NCBI GenBank assembly: GCA_003243425.1
Contig: QFQP01000002.1
Span: 248,001-312,000, forward strand
Source of the DNA: Archangium gephyra
GTDB lineage: Bacteria; Myxococcota; Myxococcia; Myxococcales; Myxococcaceae
Direction: 5' to 3'
Length of the DNA stretch: 64,000 nt
A program made the translations under genes and the position numbers. Of this stretch, positions 50,430 through 59,707 are shown one piece after another. The notes under the pieces are model-generated. The model was not told the DNA's origin. It did not search any database and worked only from the letters and a program-made list of their open reading frames with translations. Positions within the stretch are counted from its first letter, which is position 1. Each line of letters begins with the position of its first letter.

Positions 50430-52313
50430 TCAGATGGTCACGGCGACGTCGGCCAGGCTCGCATTCTGCCCGGCACCACTGACATGTATGACCTGCGTCA
50501 ATGATCCCAGGTGCTTGACCATGCGGCCGAAGAGCGGCTGCTTGGGCGCGTCGAGCACGGTGTTGAACGTGTCTTCAATCACCACCGGCAGCTTGTGGTT
50601 GGTCGACGCCTTCTCGATGAGCGTCAGCCGCAGCGCGAGGTACATCAGATCGAGGTCGCGGCCCGGCAGCTCGCGTGCGCTCACCTGACGACCCGGAGCC
50701 TGCAGCGTCGCGTGGCCATCTTTGTCGACGGAGATCTCGTGGTACCGGCGGTCGGTGAGCGCGCTCAGGTACTGAACGGCGCGATCGTGCAGCACGCTCC
50801 ACAGCGACGGAATGTCAGCCTGAAAGAGATCGGTCGCCAGCAGCAATAGCGGCGGCGTGGGGTCTTCCCAGGTCTCGGTGGCGCTGGTGGGCACCGCGGT
50901 GAACTCTGCAGCGGCCGCTGGCTTCGGCGCGGGCGCCGGCTCGCGGATCTTCGCGATCTCACGCTCGATGTCGCGCACGTCACGCACGTAACCGGCCGAC
51001 ATGCCGAGGAGCTCCTGGTTCAGCTTCTCGAGCTCGGCCTTGAGGGAGTCGTAGCGGCCCTTGACGCCGCTGCTCTCGATGGCCGACCGGGCCTGCGCTT
51101 CACGCGCTTCGACTTCAGCCACGCGCGCATGGAGCGAGTTGCGCGTATCGAGCGCGGTCTGAAACTCGTCGAGCGACGACACGCCGAGCGTCTCGAAGGT
51201 CTTCTGCACGGCGGCGGCCTGCAGCGCAAAGTCGTCGGTGAGCTTCTTTTCGCGCGCGGTCAGCACCTCGAGCTTGCCGCCGCCGCGCGACAGGCGTTGG
51301 AGATCCTCGATGAAGCGCAGCGCCAGCAGCGCCGCGAACGAGAAGGGCACCAGCGACAACAGTGCGAGGTAGCGGAGCCCGCCATCGAGGAACATCGCCG
51401 CGATGAAGAGGCCCAGACCCGCCGCCATCGACGCGAGGAACCGCTGGTCTTTCTGCAGCGGGTCGGGGGGAACGGGCGCCGACTCCGACAACAACCGCTG
51501 CTCGTCCTGGATCCTGGCGAGTTGCTCGTCGAAGCGCTTCTTGTCGTCGGGCAGCCGGCGCGCCCGCACGATCATGTCTTCGGTGATCTCGCGGCTCAGC
51601 GCCCGGTTCAGTTCGGCACGGGCGGCGTTCAGCTCGTCGGTCACCTGCTCGACGGCCTTCACCTTCGACTCGAGCTCGTAGATTTCGGAAGAGATGCCGT
51701 CGACGCGGAACTGCACCTGCGCGGCGCGCTTCGCGGTCTCCAACTCGGCCTCGAGCAACGGCAACTTCGAGGCGTCGACGTCGCCACCGCCAGCGCCGCC
51801 CCCGTCCATGTCCCACTTGGACATCATGCGCGGAGCAGAAGGTTTGCCGCTGGCTGCACCGGGCGTACGCGCTGGCCCCTTCGGTCGCCGCGTCGGCAAC
51901 TGCGGGCCGTTGAGCGTGAACAACTGCTCCCACGTGGTGCGCGCAGGGAAACCGGCGCTGCCACGGAGCGTCTGACCCATCTCACCCGCGTCCTGGGTGA
52001 CGATGTCGAAGGTGTTGGTGGTGCGGTTCAACTTGTGGAGCCCGCCGGCCCCGCCCAGGTCGCGCACGATGCGCCACACCGAGCCATCGTTGCCTTGAAT
52101 CGAGAGGCCCGCCCGCCCCGCCTTGGCGCCCGGAGCGAGGAACGCACCGTCACCACCTCGGCCATCTGGAAAGGCGAGCGCGACGACCAGACCGCTCAGT
52201 GGAGCCGGGAGCTCCACCGGGCTCTGAAGAGCGACGTACCCCGGTTTCAGGGAGACACGAACCGACGGGGAAAAACCACGAACGGACTGTGCCGCCAACT
52301 CGAGGAAGAGCAT
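50430..52313 (-). CDS. Membrane-anchored SMC/RecN-like coiled-coil protein without a visible P-loop
   Basis: A 627-residue protein I do not recognise as a named family. The N-terminus (residues 1-90) has the strand pattern of SMC/RecF heads, but the P-loop position holds SPVELPAPLSGL and no GxxxxGK. Coiled coils flank two hydrophobic segments at about residues 300-335. The C-terminal part has ARELPGRDLDLMYLALRL, similar to the ABC signature region of RecN/SMC proteins, then LPVVIEDTFN in a Walker-B-like position and IHVSGAG. It resembles YhaN-like AAA proteins that lost nucleotide binding. It sits between rplS and yraN, where rnhB often lies. ATG at 52313. Confidence 0.6.
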   Translation of the reverse strand: MLFLELAAQSVRGFSPSVRVSLKPGYVALQSPVELPAPLSGLVVALAFPDGRGGDGAFLAPGAKAGRAGLSIQGNDGSVWRIVRDLGGAGGLHKLNRTTNTFDIVTQDAGEMGQTLRGSAGFPARTTWEQLFTLNGPQLPTRRPKGPARTPGAASGKPSAPRMMSKWDMDGGGAGGGDVDASKLPLLEAELETAKRAAQVQFRVDGISSEIYELESKVKAVEQVTDELNAARAELNRALSREITEDMIVRARRLPDDKKRFDEQLARIQDEQRLLSESAPVPPDPLQKDQRFLASMAAGLGLFIAAMFLDGGLRYLALLSLVPFSFAALLALRFIEDLQRLSRGGGKLEVLTAREKKLTDDFALQAAAVQKTFETLGVSSLDEFQTALDTRNSLHARVAEVEAREAQARSAIESSGVKGRYDSLKAELEKLNQELLGMSAGYVRDVRDIEREIAKIREPAPAPKPAAAAEFTAVPTSATETWEDPTPPLLLLATDLFQADIPSLWSVLHDRAVQYLSALTDRRYHEISVDKDGHATLQAPGRQVSARELPGRDLDLMYLALRLTLIEKASTNHKLPVVIEDTFNTVLDAPKQPLFGRMVKHLGSLTQVIHVSGAGQNASLADVAVTI

Positions 52314-52331
52314 CGCCCCCTCGAGTATCCC

Positions 52332-52718
52332 TTACTTCGCGGCGGCCGCAGCAGCTTCCGCGGGCACGTTCTCGTCGATCACGTTCAGACGAGCCGCCTT
52401 GCCGCGCAGGCTGCGGAGGTAGAAGAGGCGACCACGGCGCACGTCGCCGCGGGTCACGACTTCGATCGACTCGTAGCGGGGCGAGTGCAGCGGGAAGATG
52501 CGCTCGACGCCGACGCCGAAGGCCACCTTGCGGACCGTGAAGGTCGCGTCGACGGAACCACGGGTCTTGCGGATGACGACACCTTCGAAGGCCTGGCTGC
52601 GCTCCTTCTCGCCTTCCTTCACCTTCCACCACACCTTCACGGTGTCGCCCGCGCGGAACTCAACGACGTCCTTGCGCTGGTGCTGCGAGTCGACGAACTG
52701 GATGGCGGCGTTACGCAT
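52332..52718 (-). CDS. rplS: 50S ribosomal protein L19
   Basis: A 128-residue protein with the family core FRAGDTVKVWWKVKEGEKER, FEGVVIRKTRG, FTVRKVAFGVGVERIFPLHSP and SLRGKAARL. L19 sits at the 30S-50S interface. The Ala-rich C-terminal tail (EAAAAAAK) is an extension beyond the usual end. It is the first gene of the minus-strand rplS-unknown-yraN-rsmI run and is divergent from rplY, with 197 bases between that must hold both promoters; hairpins are visible there but no clear promoter pair. Confidence 0.96.
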   Translation of the reverse strand: MRNAAIQFVDSQHQRKDVVEFRAGDTVKVWWKVKEGEKERSQAFEGVVIRKTRGSVDATFTVRKVAFGVGVERIFPLHSPRYESIEVVTRGDVRRGRLFYLRSLRGKAARLNVIDENVPAEAAAAAAK

Positions 52719-52915
52719 GATTCAAAACTCCAAGAGAGTGAACTTCTGGAAAGGGGGGCGCACCTAGCACCCTTGACCCCAGGGGTGCAAGCGGCGTAAG
52801 CGCCGCGGCGTTCATCGAGGGTCAACTCCTTCGGGGCCCACCATCGGGGTGGGATGCCGGGGAACGCCACCGATGCGCGGCAGTACCACTCTTCTTTTCC
52901 AAAGAAAGCAGCCAC

Positions 52916-53611
52916 ATGTCGATCATCACCACGACCCTCGAGACCAAGAGCCGTACCGGCGCCGGCAAGGGCCCTGCCCGTCGCACCCGCGCGGAAGGCC
53001 TCGTGCCCGCTTGCGTGTACGGCAAGCACCTCGAGAAGCCGATCAGCATCGCGATCAACGGCAAGGCGCTCCGCGCGGCGATCAACACCCCCAAGAAGCT
53101 CAACACCGTGCTCGGCCTGAAGATCGACGGCAAGGAGTTCGCGGTGCTGGTGAAGGACTACCAGCTCGACCCCGTGTCGAAGGAGCTGCTGCACGCCGAC
53201 TTCATCGACGTGCGCGAGAACGAGCAGGTCAAGGTGAAGCTGCCGGTGGTGTTGACCGGTAAGTCCATCGGCGTCGCTGAAGGCGGCATCCTCTCGCAGA
53301 TGCGCCGCGAGCTCGAGGTGTGGTCGCTGCCCGGCGCGATCCCGCTCAACATCGAAGTCGACGTCACCAACATGAAGATCGCCACGGCGCTTCACGTGAA
53401 CGACATCAAGCTCCCCGAAGGCGTGACCGTGAAGACGCACGTGAACTTCACCATCGCGGTCGTCGCGGCTCCGGAAGCCGAGAAGGCTGCCGAAGCGACG
53501 GCGGCGACGCCTGCGGCGGGCGCAGCGGCGGCTCCTGCGGCCGGCGACAAGGCGGCGGCCCCGGCGGCCGGTGGCGACAAGGCGGCGGCCAAGCCCGCGG
53601 CCAAGAAGTAA
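52916..53611 (+). CDS. rplY: 50S ribosomal protein L25/general stress protein Ctc
   Basis: A 231-residue long-form L25 (Ctc type). The N-terminal L25 domain (1-95) has GKGPARRTRAEGLVPACVYG, and the C-terminal TL5 domain (96-185) has LPVVLTGKSIGVAEGGILSQ. The last 40 residues are a low-complexity Ala/Lys/Pro/Gly tail. It binds 5S rRNA. It precedes pth on the plus strand, 81 bases upstream, a conserved order. Confidence 0.95.
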   Translation: MSIITTTLETKSRTGAGKGPARRTRAEGLVPACVYGKHLEKPISIAINGKALRAAINTPKKLNTVLGLKIDGKEFAVLVKDYQLDPVSKELLHADFIDVRENEQVKVKLPVVLTGKSIGVAEGGILSQMRRELEVWSLPGAIPLNIEVDVTNMKIATALHVNDIKLPEGVTVKTHVNFTIAVVAAPEAEKAAEATAATPAAGAAAAPAAGDKAAAPAAGGDKAAAKPAAKK

Positions 53612-53633
53612 TCGCCTCTTCGTCTTCCTCTCT

Positions 53634-53670
53634 GGCGCCGCGTCGGGTCTTCCGGCGCGGCGTCGTCGTT
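53634..53670 (+). terminator. Possible terminator or attenuator between rplY and pth
   Basis: CGCCGCG (53636-53642) and CGCGGCG (53656-53662) pair with a 13-base loop, followed by TCGTCGTTTCT. The stem is short and the tail is only partly T-rich; it may only reduce read-through into pth. Confidence 0.3.
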
Positions 53671-53692
53671 TCTGCAGTCTGGAGCTCACGCC

Positions 53693-54265
53693 ATGAAGAT
53701 CATCTGTGGGCTGGGGAACCCCGGCCGCGAATACGAAGGCAACCGTCACAACATCGGCTTCATGGTGCTCGACGTGCTGGCCCAACGGTGGCGCGTGAAC
53801 TTCAACAACCACAAGTTCGACGCCGACCTCGCCACCGCCAACGTCGCGGGCGACAAGGTGCTGCTGCTCAAGCCCCAGACCTTCATGAACCTGTCGGGCA
53901 CTTCGCTGGGCGCGGCCGCGCGCTTCTACAAGGTGACCGCGGAGGACGTGCTGGTGGTGCACGACGAGCTCGACATTCCCTTCGCCCGCCTCGCGCTCAA
54001 GCAGGGCGGCGGTTCAGGCGGCCACAACGGCCTCAATTCGATTCGCGAGTCGTGGGGCGAAGAGCAGTACGCGCGACTGCGCTTCGGCATCGGCAAGCCC
54101 ACGGGGCCCAACGCGCGCGAACGCGTGGTCGGTCACGTGCTGGGCGACTTCTCGAAGGAAGAGCGCGACGTGTTGCCGGAGCTCATCGGGAAGTCCGTCG
54201 ACATCTGCGAATCGTGGACCCGCGACGGGCTCGCGAAGGCGATGAATCGGCACAACGGCAAGTGA
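53693..54265 (+). CDS. pth: Peptidyl-tRNA hydrolase
   Basis: A 190-residue protein of normal length with the core signature GLGNPGREYEGNRHNIGFMVLD. The catalytic His is in RHNIGF (His 19). KPQTFMNLSG near 62, HDELDIPF near 90 and the GGSGGHNGLNSI loop near 104 are also present. It releases peptides from drop-off peptidyl-tRNAs in the cytoplasm. It follows rplY, as in many bacteria. The thiC riboswitch region begins after 255 bases. Confidence 0.97.
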   Translation: MKIICGLGNPGREYEGNRHNIGFMVLDVLAQRWRVNFNNHKFDADLATANVAGDKVLLLKPQTFMNLSGTSLGAAARFYKVTAEDVLVVHDELDIPFARLALKQGGGSGGHNGLNSIRESWGEEQYARLRFGIGKPTGPNARERVVGHVLGDFSKEERDVLPELIGKSVDICESWTRDGLAKAMNRHNGK

Positions 54266-54386
54266 TCGCCGCGGGCTGAGCGCGCCTGCGCTCGGTCACG
54301 AGGGCGTCGGCCCACCCCGACGACCGCGATCACCACGGCGCGCCGTTACCAACGCGGCGTCGGGCAACACGTTCGAAGTTCGCGCC

Positions 54387-54415
54387 TTCACTCTGCCGAC
54401 GTGAGCGACTAGACG
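54387..54415 (+). promoter_or_regulatory. Candidate promoter of thiC
   Basis: TTCACT (54387-54392), a 17-base spacer and TAGACG (54410-54415), placed just before the TPP riboswitch. Both boxes are imperfect, so this is tentative. Confidence 0.35.
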
Positions 54416-54419
54416 AGGG

Positions 54420-54514
54420 CTCCACACCCGGGGAGTTCCGCAGTCGAGGGAACTGAGAGGGCTTGGAGAGGCCGACCCGCTGAACCTGATCCGGCTCATA
54501 CCGGCGCTAGGGAG
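54420..54514 (+). promoter_or_regulatory. TPP riboswitch (THI element) controlling thiC
   Basis: The conserved elements are in order: CGGGGAG (54430-54436 region), CTGAGA (54453-54458), ACCCG (54475-54479), GAACCTGAT (54482-54490) and CCGG-TCATACCGG-CG-TAGGGA ending near 54513. It senses thiamine diphosphate and lowers thiC expression. The final AGGGAG (54509-54514) lies six bases before the thiC ATG, so it acts as both the conserved riboswitch end and the Shine-Dalgarno. Control is therefore probably translational, by hiding the ribosome site; no terminator hairpin is seen. Confidence 0.93.
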
Positions 54515-54520
54515 CGACAC

Positions 54521-56353
<1,833 letters not shown>

Positions 56354-56375
56354 GCCGTCGCCCGGGGGGGCAAGC

Positions 56376-56789
56376 GTGAAGACTGAATCGTTCATCATCA
56401 CCGTGCACCACGCCGATCGGGTGCTGGAGGTGCAGTACCCCTCCCGGCCCACGATGTCTGCGTACGAGCAGTACGAGACAGAGATCCGCAAGGCGATCCT
56501 CGAGCTCGAGAAATCGGGCCCGTGGGACTGCCTCGTCGATCAGACCCAGCTGCGCGCGCTGGCGCCTGACTTTCCACCGCGCATCGCCGAGCTCAACGTG
56601 TGGTCGCGCGTGCACGGCATGCACCGCACCGCGCGCGTGGTCAGCGATTCGGCCGTCGGCGAACTGCAGACCATCCGCATCTTGAAAGAGAGCGGCATCA
56701 CCGACATCGGCGCGGTGTTCCACGATCGGAAAGACGCGTGGGCCTTCGTGACCGGTCAATCGAAAGACGACTCTTCGGCGAAGTCGTGA
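56376..56789 (+). CDS. Conserved-looking small protein, possibly STAS/SpoIIAA-like
   Basis: A 137-residue soluble protein that I do not recognise with certainty. The alternation of strands and helices (IITVHHADRVLEVQYPSR, CLVDQTQLRALAPDF, TARVVSDSAVGELQTIR, DIGAVFHDRKDAWAFV) recalls the SpoIIAA-like STAS-fold group. GTG start at 56376 with a run of Gs five bases before. It is 22 bases after thiC on the same strand. Its last 34 bases overlap the end of the convergent gene at 56756. Confidence 0.5.
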   Translation: MKTESFIITVHHADRVLEVQYPSRPTMSAYEQYETEIRKAILELEKSGPWDCLVDQTQLRALAPDFPPRIAELNVWSRVHGMHRTARVVSDSAVGELQTIRILKESGITDIGAVFHDRKDAWAFVTGQSKDDSSAKS

Positions 56790-57919
56790 ATCGGGCTGTC
56801 GGGCGGCACCTCGCCGAGCCCGAACGCGCCGTGCAGCACCCGTTCGAGGCGTTCGAGATCTCCGAGTTGTGACTCGGGCACGAACGCGACCAGCGCGTCT
56901 TGAAGTCGCGCGCCGTCGTGAATGAACTCCACGACGAGCACGCGTGCGCCGTCGCCCTGCTCGAGCACGCGAACGTCTTTCACGTCGTCGAACGGCACCA
57001 CGATGGTGCGTGGCTTGCCGACGATGGGCGACGTGAAGTCGAGGCGCAGTGAAGAGGTCGCGAAGTTGGCGACGAAGCGGCGCTGACGCTTCTCGTGCCG
57101 CTCGAGGCGCGTGGCGAAGGCGATGGTCAGCGCGGCGAGCCCGAGCAGCACCGCGGCCACCAACGCACCTTCAGGCAGGAGCAGCGCGGCGAGCGCCAGC
57201 AGCAGCAGCGCGAAACCACCGGTCCACGCCAGTGACGGCACGGCGCTGCGTTTCAGCTTCTCGGTCTCGCCGATCAGCATCGAGGGCTCGTAGCGCAACG
57301 AGATGTCGCCGAGTCTTTCGATGGCGGTGCGTGACGCGAGCGACGCGGAGAAGCGCGTCTTCTTCGGAACACGAGAAGCAGCGTGTGGAACGTCGAAGGT
57401 GATGACGGCCGGCGGCTTCGGCGACATCGGGATCGACTGCGCCGCCCACGGCAACGCGAAAGTCACCGCGCCCTCGTTGGTGAGCTTGAGCCCCAGCTCC
57501 GCGGGCCAGGGCGTCGAAGGAGACAGGCGAAGCTCGTGCGTCGATCGGCCATCGCCGTCGAGTGCACGAACGACCAGCGTCGCGACCTCGGCGATGACCA
57601 GCGTCGCCAGCAACCCGCCGTCGTTCGACAACGCGTAGTGCACCAGGTCGCCGGTGAGCTGTTCGCCTCGGGGAAGGCGCTTCAGACCATCGCGAAGCTC
57701 GAGAACCTCGAACGCGTGAACTGCACCGATCGATCGCACCACCAACACCGCGCGCTGCTGATTCGCGGCGACGATGAACCGGCCAGTGGCCACGTCGCGC
57801 AGCGTGCAGGTGACCTGCTGCTCGCCACGCCGAACCACCACGTCGCCGGAGTCTGCCAGCCGCGCGCTCAGCACCGAGCCGTCTGCCAGCTTCAGCGGTT
57901 CGAAGTGCGCGGCGCTCAT
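56756..57919 (-). CDS. Unrecognised membrane protein
   Basis: A 387-residue protein I do not recognise. Residues 1-215 are strand-rich and soluble. Two closely spaced hydrophobic segments lie at about 230-275 (ALLLLALAALLLPEGALVAAVLLGLAALTIAFA). A C-terminal soluble part of 110 residues includes FDDVKDVRVLEQGDGARVLVVEF and an acidic end. Its 3' end overlaps the end of the plus-strand gene at 56376-56789. It is preceded by a strong terminator that isolates it from the tRNA genes upstream. Confidence 0.6.
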   Translation of the reverse strand: MSAAHFEPLKLADGSVLSARLADSGDVVVRRGEQQVTCTLRDVATGRFIVAANQQRAVLVVRSIGAVHAFEVLELRDGLKRLPRGEQLTGDLVHYALSNDGGLLATLVIAEVATLVVRALDGDGRSTHELRLSPSTPWPAELGLKLTNEGAVTFALPWAAQSIPMSPKPPAVITFDVPHAASRVPKKTRFSASLASRTAIERLGDISLRYEPSMLIGETEKLKRSAVPSLAWTGGFALLLLALAALLLPEGALVAAVLLGLAALTIAFATRLERHEKRQRRFVANFATSSLRLDFTSPIVGKPRTIVVPFDDVKDVRVLEQGDGARVLVVEFIHDGARLQDALVAFVPESQLGDLERLERVLHGAFGLGEVPPDSPIHDFAEESSFD

Positions 57920-57930
57920 GGGCGGAAAAT

Positions 57931-57962
57931 GAAAAAGCTCCCGAGGTTTCCCTCGGGAGCTT
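57931..57962 (-). terminator. Rho-independent terminator after tRNA-Glu
   Basis: A perfect 12-base stem (57935-57946 with 57951-57962) with a four-base loop is followed on the minus strand by a T-rich tail (TTTCATTTTCC). It ends the tRNA transcripts 26 bases after tRNA-Glu. Confidence 0.88.
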
Positions 57963-57987
57963 CTTACCTTCGGACGAGGAAGGATTT

Positions 57988-58060
57988 TGACCCTGCGGGG
58001 ATTCGAACCCCGGTTTAAGCCGTGAGAGGGCTCCGTCCTAGGCCACTAGACGACAGGGCC
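57988..58060 (-). tRNA. tRNA-Glu (anticodon CTC)
   Basis: A 73-base cloverleaf on the minus strand. Acceptor GGCCCTG pairs with CAGGGTC. The anticodon loop CTCTCAC has CTC in the anticodon position. The T arm contains GGTTCGAATCC. The discriminator is A and the CCA end is not encoded. A clear promoter lies upstream. Confidence 0.97.
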
Positions 58061-58081
58061 GACTTCGTTTCAGCGGCGCGG

Positions 58082-58111
58082 CGAATACAGCGTGCCGAAC
58101 CGTACTGTCAA
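58082..58111 (-). promoter_or_regulatory. Promoter of tRNA-Glu
   Basis: Minus strand TTGACA, a perfect -35 (58111-58106), an 18-base spacer and TATTCG (58087-58082). Transcription would start near 58075, about 15 bases before the tRNA. Confidence 0.6.
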
Positions 58112-58142
58112 CAACATCTCAACTACGTCTCAGCAACTGCTG

Positions 58143-58215
58143 AGCGGCGGAAGGGATTCGAACCCTCGACCCCAAGCTTGGGAAGCTTGTGCTCTACCAA
58201 CTGAGCTACCACCGC
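58143..58215 (-). tRNA. tRNA-Gly (anticodon CCC)
   Basis: A 73-base cloverleaf on the minus strand. Acceptor GCGGTGG pairs with CCGCCGC. The anticodon arm CAAGC/GCTTG flanks loop TTCCCAA, with CCC as anticodon. The T arm contains GGTTCGAATCC. The discriminator is T and CCA is not encoded. tRNA-Glu lies 82 bases downstream. The 5' end at 58215 is close to the start of the phage-like gene run. Confidence 0.97.
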
Positions 58216-58222
58216 ATGCTTT

Positions 58223-58241
58223 AGGACGGTCATCCCGTCCT
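58223..58241. repeat. Short inverted repeat between tRNA-Gly and the phage-like operon
   Basis: AGGACGG (58223-58229) and CCGTCCT (58235-58241) with a five-base loop. It may be an operator or the 5' edge of the tRNA promoter region. No T-run is present. Confidence 0.35.
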
Positions 58242-58325
58242 GAGCTGACGCGGTGAGTAGCAAAGGGTCGCGCGTAGGCCAACAAGAACTCGCCCCACCG
58301 TCTCCCGTGACGCGGAGAGGCGCAG

Positions 58326-58481
58326 ATGAAGCGGAAGTTCACGGTTTCCCCCAGCATTCTCGTTCACCTTCGGAAGAACGCTTCCAACAGAACTCTCAAA
58401 GAGTTCTCAAAGAGGGAGGTCGCTCGCCTCGAGCGCGCCGCCTCGCGTCTCTCCACGCGCGTGATCCCGGTGTCGCGATGA
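58326..58481 (+). CDS. Small basic protein, first gene of the phage-like operon
   Basis: A 51-residue protein, MKRKFTVSPSILVHLRKNA followed by SNRTLKEFSKREVARLERAA and a short tail. GGAGAGG lies five bases before the ATG. Its stop overlaps the next ATG (ATGA at 58478). It is strongly basic and helical, so a DNA- or RNA-binding role is possible. The strong ribosome site and coupling to the next gene support it being real despite its size. An imperfect direct repeat (TCTCAAAGAG twice at 58393-58413) lies inside it. Confidence 0.6.
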   Translation: MKRKFTVSPSILVHLRKNASNRTLKEFSKREVARLERAASRLSTRVIPVSR

Positions 58482-58702
58482 AGGTCGCGCGCGGGGAACG
58501 CCAGGAGCAGGTGCTGAAGCTGGTGCGCGAGTGGGAGTCCGAGAAGCGCATCTGGACGAACAATGACCTGGCCATCGCGGTCGGCATCTCGTCCGCGCAG
58601 GTCTCGGCGCTGCTCGCCGCGCTCGTCGCTGCAGGGAAGCTGACTCGCCAGCCAGCCCTCGTCCTGACCGAGTCCGCCGTCACCTCCAACGAAGCGGCCT
58701 GA
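58478..58702 (+). CDS. Winged-helix-like DNA-binding protein
   Basis: A 74-residue protein. RQEQVLKLVREWESEKRIWTNNDLAIAVGISSAQVSALLAAL has the helix-turn-helix pattern of a winged-helix protein, followed by a short wing (AGKLTRQPALVLTE). It would bind DNA and could control the phage-like operon. It begins at 58478 in the ATGA overlap with the small basic gene. Confidence 0.65.
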   Translation: MKVARGERQEQVLKLVREWESEKRIWTNNDLAIAVGISSAQVSALLAALVAAGKLTRQPALVLTESAVTSNEAA

Positions 58703-58759
58703 GGCAACCACCGTGACCACCCAAGGAGACGCGCTCGAGCGCGCGGGGAGTCGTGCGCC

Positions 58760-59707
58760 GTGAACTGGTCCGACGAGCGCTACGTGAAGCTCTACACGCG
58801 CAAGACAGCCACGTGGCTGCTCTGGCCGTGGCAGGCCCGTGCGGTCTTTCCACTGATGCTCAAGGAGTGCGACGGGGCCGGTCTGGTCGACGTCGGCACC
58901 CGTGACCGCGCCGGCACGCTGGCCGTGATGATCGGCATTCCCGTCGAGGTCGTGACCCCGGCCGTCGACGCGATGGTCGAAACCGGGACCGTCGAGCTCA
59001 CCGACCGCGGCTTCCTGGTCACCAACTACATCGAGGCGCAGGAGGCGACGAAGACCGATTCGCGCCGAAAACAGGACCAACGGGAGCGTCAGCGCGCGCA
59101 AGTGCGCGCAACGACTCAGGCCGGTGTCACGCGCGGTCACGCGGAGTCACGCGCTGTCCCCCTCCAGCCCAGCCCAGCTCAGCCCAGCCCAGCTCAACCA
59201 CCAGCCCAGCCCAGCCCAACCACCAGCCCAGTAGCGGCGGCGCCCGCGAAGAAGCCGAAGAAGGTCGCAGCACAGGCGGAACTGCCTGAAATGCCTCCGA
59301 AGCCTCCGCGCCAGCAGTCGCGTGGCGAGTGGCTGTTCTCGCGCTTCCTCGAGATGCGCGGTGATCACCTCGACGACCTCGGCGTCGACCCGGCCCCCGA
59401 CGCTCAGTACTCGCCCGCGTTCATCAACCAGACGATGAAGGTCTGGCTCGAGCTCTTCGCCGACGCCCGCTTCCCGCCTGCAGCTGCAGAGCTGGGGTAC
59501 CTGAACGGCGCCGAGTTCCGCACCTCGTGCCTGTTCGACGAGTACTTCCAGCTGACGTGGCCGGCCAAGTGCGTCGAGCGCGTAGGCGGTGAAGACACGA
59601 GCAAACCGCAGCCGTGGCCGTTCAGCGCCCTCGCCTCCGAGAAGGTCTGGCGGCCGCTGCTCGAGAAGCTCGACACGATGCCGGCGCCGACAGGCGGTGT
59701 GCATTGA
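58760..59707 (+). CDS. Putative phage replisome organiser
   Basis: A 315-residue protein from the GTG at 58760. The first 110 residues resemble the N-terminal domain of phage replisome organisers or DnaD-like proteins (DERYVKLYTRKTATWLLWPW, KECDGAGLVDVG, MVETGTVELTDRGFLVTNY). A Pro/Ala/Ser/Gln linker follows at about 135-175. The last 140 residues (QSRGEWLFSRFLEMR, SPAFINQTMKVWLELF) are helical. By position before a DnaB helicase it probably loads or positions the helicase at a phage origin. Its stop overlaps the TTG start of the DnaB-like gene by four bases. Confidence 0.6.
   Translation: MNWSDERYVKLYTRKTATWLLWPWQARAVFPLMLKECDGAGLVDVGTRDRAGTLAVMIGIPVEVVTPAVDAMVETGTVELTDRGFLVTNYIEAQEATKTDSRRKQDQRERQRAQVRATTQAGVTRGHAESRAVPLQPSPAQPSPAQPPAQPSPTTSPVAAAPAKKPKKVAAQAELPEMPPKPPRQQSRGEWLFSRFLEMRGDHLDDLGVDPAPDAQYSPAFINQTMKVWLELFADARFPPAAAELGYLNGAEFRTSCLFDEYFQLTWPAKCVERVGGEDTSKPQPWPFSALASEKVWRPLLEKLDTMPAPTGGVH
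59164..59232 (+). repeat. CCAGC-rich tandem repeat in the replisome-organiser gene
   Basis: Near-tandem CCCAGC units code for a Pro/Ser/Ala/Gln linker (QPSPAQPSPAQ...). It is a simple-sequence linker and a likely site of slippage. Confidence 0.7.

Noticed and set aside
52719..52915. Ribosomal-protein leader or paired promoters between rplS and rplY
   Set aside because: Several hairpins and a TTGACC are present, but no -10 box or known leader could be matched.
54278..54293. GAGCGC/GCGCTC hairpin after pth
   Set aside because: The six-base stem has no T-run and lies in GC-rich DNA, where such pairs are expected by chance.
58143..58241. tRNA-Gly as an integration site for the phage-like region
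   Set aside because: The tRNA's 3' end faces away from the element, and no repeat of its end is seen in the window; kept only as a possibility.
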